In this document: positions 6,687-11,551 of the stretch, piece by piece | Layout: every line of letters starts with the position of its first letter | Position numbering within the stretch: position 1 is the stretch's first letter | DNA from: Oribacterium sp. | GTDB lineage: Bacteria; Bacillota_A; Clostridia; Lachnospirales; Lachnospiraceae | Assembly (NCBI GenBank): GCA_017940955.1 | Contig: JAGAXP010000048.1 | Location: 1 to 11,551, forward strand | Direction: 5' to 3' | DNA: 11,551 nucleotides | The notes under the pieces: model-generated | What the model saw: only the letters and a program-made list of their open reading frames with translations | The model's database searches: none | Told to the model about the DNA's origin: nothing | Program-made: the position numbers and the translations under genes

Positions 6687-9215
6687 ATGAAGAAAAGAAC
6701 AGTCATTACACGCATCGGCACCTTTCTCCTTGCCGGTGCGCTCATGGTGGGAGGCGCTTCGGCGTCTTCCACCGCTTATGCGGAGAACGGAGCAGACATT
6801 AAAATTGTAGAGGCGTCTATGCCGGAGTTTATGTCACAACCCGGGCAGGGCAGCGTTACTGTTTCATCAGGTGATGCAGATATCGGTGCGTCACAGGATA
6901 AGTTACAGTCTGATGCGGATACTGTTGGGGATGTTGCAGGAGTGGAAGAATCGGATGGTGGTTCCTCAGAGAAGGAAGCAGATGAAGCGATACCGGATGA
7001 TAGCGCTGCGGAAGATAAAGCATCTTCTGATGGCGGAGTATCGGAGGATAATGGAAAAGAGGATAAAGCCGTTTCTGATGACGGAACATCAGCCGATGGA
7101 ACTACCGTAGATAAGGATATTTCTGATAACAGTGTTGATAATTTCTCGGAGGATGGCGGTCCTGACAATAGGCTGACAGATACCAAAGGCTTGGAAGAAT
7201 CGGACGCTGATATGGGTTCAGACACCGATGAAAGCCTATCTGATTCTGATGAGGCAGGCTTTGATGATGGGTGGAATGAAGTTGACGAGTCTGACCTGCC
7301 ACCTGATGAGTCGGTCATAGATACGATTGACTTTCATATCGAGGAGATTGAGGAATTATCTGAGGATTCAGTGCTTGATCCCATAATTGAGTCCAAGGTG
7401 GTTCTGCCTCAAAGAGTGCTTATGGCTAATGCAGATGCAAAGAGCACGGACAGGGTGGTAGGCGACCTTATCGACCTTACGGATATCTATACAGGAGAGG
7501 CGGCAAGCCATGACTGTGAGAATTACCTGCGGGAAAACCATGATGGAGATCACCATTGGAAGGAATGTGCCGTATGCGGGAAAAAATATGACATAGAACA
7601 CCATGAGTTTACCACTATGGGAAACGATTCCTGCGGCTGGTGGAATGCAGGGGAGACACGGTACTGCGAGGAGTGCGGTTATATCACGGTATATAAGCGA
7701 TCTCATGTGGATGATACATCTCAGTGGTACACAAGGCCGGATCAGAAATACCATTATCACAGATGTACCTACTGCAATTCCTATGGAAGCGTGTCGGAAT
7801 CCTGCAGGGATGCAAAAGGAAATGTGATCAGCTGTGACGGTGGGACCTGTGCGGTCTGTGGTTATACCTATGGAAAAGGGCATACTTACTTCAACAGCGC
7901 ATATGGGGAGTCAGGAACCATAAATTGCCATAAATGCGGTGAAATGATGCTCACATATGACAGCAATACCGGATACTGGAGTGGGGATAACACCTACAGA
8001 GCCTCTATGCGCATCACCGGCTGGAATGAGGAAATCTTTGGAAAGGATGCTGCGGCACTTGCGGAAACACTTTCTGTAGGCGGAACAGGCGGCGGAGTAA
8101 ACGGTGAGGTATCAGACCTCAAAACCTCTGTAAAAAACGGGTGCATCTATGCTTCCTGTACACTGACCTTTCCTTATGAGGAAAGGGATGCCTCCTATGT
8201 AAATGATGTATGGAGCGTACAGCCTTATTCTACGAGGATATCCCTTGCCTGCAATGGAGGAAGGATCGAAAACCGTGCGCCGGAGATCAAGTCGGCAAAT
8301 ATATCATACGCTTCAAAGAATGGCGAATATTCTACAAAAGCGACGCTTACCGTTACCTGTACGGACAACTGGGTTTATGAGCCGAACTATGTACAGGTGA
8401 GGCTTGTTGATGATAAGAAGGAACCTGCATCAGACTGGGTGACCTGTGCCAAAAGTGGTACGACCTTTTCCCAGACTCTTGATCTTGTGACTGAGGCGAG
8501 TGGAAGCAAGACCTTTTATGTGCAGGCACAGGATGCAGGAGGAAATGTCTCCGAAAAGCAGGTGACGCTTGCGAACCTGGATTCCAGGGCTCCGGTTGTC
8601 ACATCCGCACTGACAACCACAGAGGACTGGTCGAAAATGAAGACCATTACATTTACCTGTACGGATGAAGGTGTCGGGGATGTGCAGATTGCCTTTAATA
8701 ACCAATCGGATTATCGGAAGGCGGACTTTGACGGAACCATCTATAGCCGATCCTATACCTTTACCGGCGATGTGTATGGAAGCGCAAGGGCGGCGGTATA
8801 TTTTAAGGACGGGGCCGGGAACGTAACTACGGAGTTTGTGGAGATTTACAACTTGGATAACACAGAGCCGGTGATCTCCATGACGGATGTATCCGATGCC
8901 TTTAACGCATCGGGTGAGGCATACGGATGGAATGTTAGGGCAGGGGGAAGCGATGATAATGCAAAACTCTCCAAGACAGGTTCCGGTATTGCCGGTTATG
9001 CCCTGACAAGGGATGATGCCGAACCGGAGGACGATGCATATCAGGCAGATCAGACCCTCTTCCTTGGAAGATCAGGAAAATATTATCTCTGGATTAAGGA
9101 CGGAGCCGGGAACGTGACCAGGAGCGATGACCGTATCGTGATCCATTCGGATTATTATTTCAACGGAAAAGGGTTCAAAAAGATTGTCGCAAGCATTGAA
9201 AAGAAGGAGGACTGA
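6687..9215 (+). CDS. Secreted acidic protein with five CxxC units and three Ig-like modules
   Basis: This 842-residue protein has a signal peptide (MKKRTVITRIG, a hydrophobic core, probable cleavage after Ala32 in TAYA-ENG). Residues 33-250 are dominated by Asp, Ser, Glu and Gly, like a flexible surface stalk. Residues 275-420 hold five CxxC pairs (Cys294/297, 327/330, 360/363, 388/391, 414/417) with nearby His residues, the first unit reading DHHWKECAVCGKKY. These could bind metal or form disulfides. Three beta-rich modules follow at about 531-634, 635-725 and 726-842, each ending near an AGNV motif (DAGGNVSE, DGAGNVTT, DGAGNVTR), typical of bacterial Ig-like domains. There is no C-terminal membrane helix or LPXTG, so retention on the cell must come from a partner. 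GGAGGGAG at 6674-6681 sits 5 bases before the start, 19 bases after the collagen-like gene, so the two are co-expressed. Function is not recognised; an adhesin or fibre partner is inference. Confidence 0.85.
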   Translation: MKKRTVITRIGTFLLAGALMVGGASASSTAYAENGADIKIVEASMPEFMSQPGQGSVTVSSGDADIGASQDKLQSDADTVGDVAGVEESDGGSSEKEADEAIPDDSAAEDKASSDGGVSEDNGKEDKAVSDDGTSADGTTVDKDISDNSVDNFSEDGGPDNRLTDTKGLEESDADMGSDTDESLSDSDEAGFDDGWNEVDESDLPPDESVIDTIDFHIEEIEELSEDSVLDPIIESKVVLPQRVLMANADAKSTDRVVGDLIDLTDIYTGEAASHDCENYLRENHDGDHHWKECAVCGKKYDIEHHEFTTMGNDSCGWWNAGETRYCEECGYITVYKRSHVDDTSQWYTRPDQKYHYHRCTYCNSYGSVSESCRDAKGNVISCDGGTCAVCGYTYGKGHTYFNSAYGESGTINCHKCGEMMLTYDSNTGYWSGDNTYRASMRITGWNEEIFGKDAAALAETLSVGGTGGGVNGEVSDLKTSVKNGCIYASCTLTFPYEERDASYVNDVWSVQPYSTRISLACNGGRIENRAPEIKSANISYASKNGEYSTKATLTVTCTDNWVYEPNYVQVRLVDDKKEPASDWVTCAKSGTTFSQTLDLVTEASGSKTFYVQAQDAGGNVSEKQVTLANLDSRAPVVTSALTTTEDWSKMKTITFTCTDEGVGDVQIAFNNQSDYRKADFDGTIYSRSYTFTGDVYGSARAAVYFKDGAGNVTTEFVEIYNLDNTEPVISMTDVSDAFNASGEAYGWNVRAGGSDDNAKLSKTGSGIAGYALTRDDAEPEDDAYQADQTLFLGRSGKYYLWIKDGAGNVTRSDDRIVIHSDYYFNGKGFKKIVASIEKKED
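7509..7937 (+). repeat. Cys/His-rich region with five CxxC units
   Basis: Within the secreted 6687 protein, residues 275-417 hold CAVC, CEEC, CTYC, CAVC and CHKC at intervals of 33, 33, 28 and 26 residues. Most are followed by Gly, and His clusters lie beside the first (DHHW and EHHEF) and the third (HYHRC). Further single Cys residues lie at 276, 316, 373 and 383. The spacing suggests a degenerate tandem repeat of small zinc-ribbon-like units. Such HxWxxCxxC units are seen in Firmicute extracellular proteins; whether they hold metal is not known. Confidence 0.75.
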
Positions 9216-10402
9216 TGGCTATGGCAAATATGAGTTTTGATGAATTTAAGGAAACCATTGTGGAGGAAATCAAGGCATTCCTGCCTGAAAAGTATGAGGA
9301 TGTGGATATCAGAATCAATACAGTACAGAAAAATAATGAAGAGCTTACTGGTATTACGATCAGAAGCAGCGAGAGCAATATTGCCCCGAACATCTATCTG
9401 GATAGCTATTATGAGAGTTATCTTGATGGGGAATCCATGGAGGATATCATGCAGAACATCGCGGATGTGCGTGTGGAGCATGAGATCGAAAAGCCCCTTG
9501 CCGTGGATATGATCACGGATTATGAAAAGGCAAAGGACAAGGTTATGCCGAAGATCGTGGGAATGGAAGGGAATGAAAAGTATCTGGAGGACAAGCCTTT
9601 TACCCGGATGGAAGACCTAGCGGTGGTCTATTACGTTGACATGGGAAGGCTTGGCGGCGGTGTCATGAGTTCCCCTGTTACGGAAAATCTTATGGAGACT
9701 TGGGGAGTATCAACGGAAGAACTTCATCAAACGGCGCTTTCCAACATGGAAGCCCAGTCGGTATCATCTTTTAAGTCCATGCATGAAAAGATGATGGAGA
9801 TGATGCTGCCGGATATGGTAGAGCGTTTCGATGGAGATAAGGATGCCGCCCGAGAAGCAATTTCCGATATGGTTCCTCCGGATGACGGCAATATGTTTAT
9901 TCTTACAAATCAGGAGAAGCTTAACGGAGCAACGGCTCTTCTTGATACGAAGATCATGGGCGAGATTTCTGAAAGGTTCGGTGAGAACTTCTTTATCCTC
10001 CCGTCCAGCCTGCATGAGGTTCTGATTGTACCGGAAAAGGAAGGCATGGAGCTTTCCGTTCTTGAAAACATGGTACAGGAAGTGAATGCCACGCAGGTGG
10101 CACCGCAGGACAGGCTTTCAGACCATGTTTATAAATATGATGCGCAGGAGCAGTCCGTATTCCGTGCGGACAGGGAAGCGGAGCATATGGCTGAAAAAGC
10201 GGCGAAGCTTGAAGCAGCTGATAGAACGGGGGAAAGGTCTGACCGTGTGGGAATGCCTGAAAAGAATGCTGCTGAAAAAGGCCAGGAGAGGAAACGTACC
10301 TCCGTAAAGGCAAGACTCGCTGAAAAGCAGAACATCGTTGCATCCACGGCAAGAAAAGACAGACCGCAGGCTATGGGCAGGGTGGCTGAGGCAGCTATCT
10401 GA
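9215..10402 (+). CDS. DUF5688-type cytoplasmic ICE protein
   Basis: This protein is 395 residues from ATG 9215, or 393 from the in-frame ATG 9221. The first start shares its A with the stop of the preceding gene (TGATG), and AAGGAGG at 9204-9210 serves either start (4 or 10 bases away), so translation is probably coupled. It has no signal peptide or membrane segment. The N-terminal part (SFDEFKETIVEEIKAFLPEKY), the SNIAPNIYLDSYYE region, the TRMEDLAVVYYVD strand and the PPDDGNMFILTNQEKLNGA then FFILPSSLHEVLIVP stretches match my memory of DUF5688 proteins, which are frequent in clostridial ICEs. From about residue 310 onward the chain is basic and disordered (KAAKLEAADRTGERSDR and further Lys/Arg runs), which might contact nucleic acid. 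The function of the family is unknown. Its place directly after the secreted protein and before the MASKYELVSAL gene ties the surface cassette to the ICE backbone. Confidence 0.82.
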   Translation: MAMANMSFDEFKETIVEEIKAFLPEKYEDVDIRINTVQKNNEELTGITIRSSESNIAPNIYLDSYYESYLDGESMEDIMQNIADVRVEHEIEKPLAVDMITDYEKAKDKVMPKIVGMEGNEKYLEDKPFTRMEDLAVVYYVDMGRLGGGVMSSPVTENLMETWGVSTEELHQTALSNMEAQSVSSFKSMHEKMMEMMLPDMVERFDGDKDAAREAISDMVPPDDGNMFILTNQEKLNGATALLDTKIMGEISERFGENFFILPSSLHEVLIVPEKEGMELSVLENMVQEVNATQVAPQDRLSDHVYKYDAQEQSVFRADREAEHMAEKAAKLEAADRTGERSDRVGMPEKNAAEKGQERKRTSVKARLAEKQNIVASTARKDRPQAMGRVAEAAI

Positions 10403-10426
10403 CCATAATTACAGGAACAGAGGACA

Positions 10427-10457
10427 GGGCGGTGGAGGCAATCCGCCGCCCTTTTTT
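10427..10457 (+). terminator. Strong Rho-independent terminator just upstream of the last gene
   Basis: GGGCGGTGGA (10427-10436) pairs over ten positions, one of them U-G, with TCCGCCGCCC (10442-10451) around a GGCAA loop, and is followed by six T residues (10452-10457). It lies 24 bases after the DUF5688 stop. The next ribosome binding site (AAAGGAG, 10461-10467) begins only 3 bases after the T-run, so there is no room for a promoter between the two. The downstream gene must depend on read-through or on a promoter upstream of this hairpin. Confidence 0.88.
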
Positions 10458-10471
10458 CGGAAAGGAGATCT

Positions 10472-11551
10472 ATGGCATCAAAATATGAACTGGTATCCGC
10501 CCTGGCAGAAAGCACGGCGCAGGACTTGTCCCGTGACCCTGCTGCGTGGATGCGTTTTCTGGATACCGCAGGCAGGATGTACCGGTATCCTTTTATGGAC
10601 CAGCTTTTGATCCATGCACAGCGTCCGGATGCTACAGCCTGTGCGGAGCTTGAAGTCTGGAATGAAAAGATGAACTGCTGGGTCAACAAAGGCTCTAAGG
10701 GAATCGCGCTGCTTACGGAGAGGAACGGCTGGCCACGCCTCCGGTATGTCTTTGATGTATCGAACGTGCATCCGGCATGGAATGTGGGAAGGCTCCCATA
10801 TATCTGGCAGATGCGTGAGAGGGATGAGGGTGCAGCTATCGCTCAGCTTGAAAAGACCTATGGGAAAACAGACGAAAACCGCAGTTTAGGGTACAGGCTT
10901 CTAGAAATCGCAGACCGGATTGCGGAAGATTATTCGGGGGATCTGTTACCGGACTTAAAGGACAGGCTGGAGGACAGCCTTCTTTATGGCCTGGATGACC
11001 TGAATCTTGAGACCCGCATTAGGGATACTCTGAGGGATTCCATCGGGTACATGCTTTTATCACGCTGCGGACAGGACACGGCAGACTATGATTTTTCATT
11101 TGAATACCTGCAGGATTTTAATAATCTGCAGGTAATGTCCGTACTTGGAAATGCGGTTTCTGAAATGACGGAGCCGCTCCTCATGGAGATCGGCAGGACA
11201 GTGCGCATCACGGAACAGCAGATAGCACGGCAGGAAATCAGGGAAGATCGTGCCTTGGAAACTGCCGGAAACCGTGACAATGCAGGACAGGAAAGAATCG
11301 TCAACGAAGTCTCTGAGCGACAGAAAGAGGCAGGTGCGGGGAATATATCACCATACGCAGAAAAAAACGAAAATGGCCTTGCAAACGGGCAAGGGAATGA
11401 ATATAATGCTTTAAAGCGTGAAAGCAAGCGGCAAGGTGATATTTCCACCGATGATTATGTAAAGGGCGAAAGCGCTGAAACCAATGAGGCCATTACAGAA
11501 GAAGTCAAAGGAGGGAATGATCATGGAACTGACTTACATGCAGAGCGGGGA
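10472..11551 (+). CDS. N-terminal part of the large ICE helicase-type protein, or a short version of it; runs off the window
   Basis: The frame is open from ATG 10472 to the last base (360 codons, no stop). AAAGGAG at 10461-10467 lies 4 bases upstream of the ATG. The N-terminus MASKYELVSALAESTAQDL, then PFMDQLLIHAQRPDATACA (40-58) and a CWVNKGSKGIALL stretch (69-81), match the start of the very large helicase/methyltransferase-type proteins of clostridial ICEs. The QLLIHAQ...W...GSKG pattern loosely recalls the N-terminal domain of ArdC-type antirestriction proteins. A second conserved stretch lies at 211-244 (FNNLQVMSVLGNAVSEM, then EPLLMEIGRTVR), and YNALKRES at 311-318. After about 250 the chain is polar and probably disordered. 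No helicase or methylase motif is inside the window. Because another start opens at 11523 within this frame, the gene may end soon after the window as a stand-alone N-terminal domain protein. Cytoplasmic; role in transfer or protection of DNA is inference. Confidence 0.8.
   Translation, partial: MASKYELVSALAESTAQDLSRDPAAWMRFLDTAGRMYRYPFMDQLLIHAQRPDATACAELEVWNEKMNCWVNKGSKGIALLTERNGWPRLRYVFDVSNVHPAWNVGRLPYIWQMRERDEGAAIAQLEKTYGKTDENRSLGYRLLEIADRIAEDYSGDLLPDLKDRLEDSLLYGLDDLNLETRIRDTLRDSIGYMLLSRCGQDTADYDFSFEYLQDFNNLQVMSVLGNAVSEMTEPLLMEIGRTVRITEQQIARQEIREDRALETAGNRDNAGQERIVNEVSERQKEAGAGNISPYAEKNENGLANGQGNEYNALKRESKRQGDISTDDYVKGESAETNEAITEEVKGGNDHGTDLHAERG
11523..11551 (+). CDS. Possible start of a TnpV-like gene, cut by the window end
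   Basis: ATG 11523 is preceded by AAAGGAGGG (11507-11515) with a 7-base spacer, one of the best ribosome binding sites in the window. It is in a different frame from the 10472 gene. The nine complete codons read MELTYMQSG, followed by GA, which begins an Asp or Glu codon. TnpV proteins, as I recall them from clostridial mobile elements, begin with a similar LTYxxxGDYLLP pattern. Only nine residues are visible, so the match is suggestive only. TnpV proteins are about 110-130 residues, named from Tn4451-type transposons, with no firmly known function. Confidence 0.38.

Noticed and set aside
6776..7318. Reverse-strand open frame (180 codons) opposite the acidic region
   Set aside because: It is a Ser/Pro-rich shadow of the Asp/Ser/Glu-rich stalk of the 6687 gene, which has a signal peptide, a good ribosome binding site and recognisable domains.

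Overview
The window looks like part of the conjugation module of an integrative and conjugative element (ICE, Tn1549/CTn-like) from a gut clostridial Firmicute, probably Lachnospiraceae-like. The support is the strong AGGAGG-type ribosome binding sites, every gene lying on the + strand, and a run of families typical of such elements: the end of a probable VirB4-type ATPase, a CD1108-type NlpC/P60 protein, a DUF4315 protein, a DUF4366 (CD1107-type) protein, a DUF5688 protein, and the N-terminal part of the large ICE protein that begins MASKYELVSAL. The species cannot be fixed from the sequence. Family names come from recognising motifs and gene order, not from a search.

Layout. Bases 1-102 hold the C-terminus of an upstream gene. 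A 10-bp hairpin follows at 151-174. Next come three core transfer genes: a membrane-anchored peptidoglycan hydrolase (197-3091), a small coiled-coil protein (3140-3574) and a secreted, membrane-anchored DUF4366 protein (3592-4557). A Rho-independent terminator (4596-4630) closes this block. A 9-bp inverted repeat (4648-4681) lies in the leader of the next gene. A second block follows: a collagen-like membrane-anchored fibre protein (4712-6667), a secreted protein with five CxxC units and three Ig-like modules (6687-9215), and a DUF5688 protein (9215-10402) whose start overlaps the preceding stop. A second strong terminator (10427-10457) ends the block, only a few bases before the ribosome binding site of the last gene (10472 to beyond the window). 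Inside that last frame, at 11523, a new start with a near-ideal ribosome binding site probably opens a TnpV-like gene.

How they may work together (inference). The VirB4-type ATPase, the NlpC/P60 hydrolase and the DUF4315/DUF4366 proteins would belong to the Gram-positive type IV secretion machine that opens the wall and moves DNA. The block between the two terminators looks like a surface-structure cassette. One protein has a cytoplasmic acidic head, a membrane anchor, a 27-triplet collagen-like stalk, a phage-tail-like linker, a carbohydrate-binding-like module and an 11-residue-repeat coiled coil. Its partner is a secreted acidic, Cys-rich, Ig-like protein. I propose that this is an ICE-encoded adhesive fibre, possibly used for mating-pair contact and built partly from phage tail-fibre parts. 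It is the most interesting content of the window.
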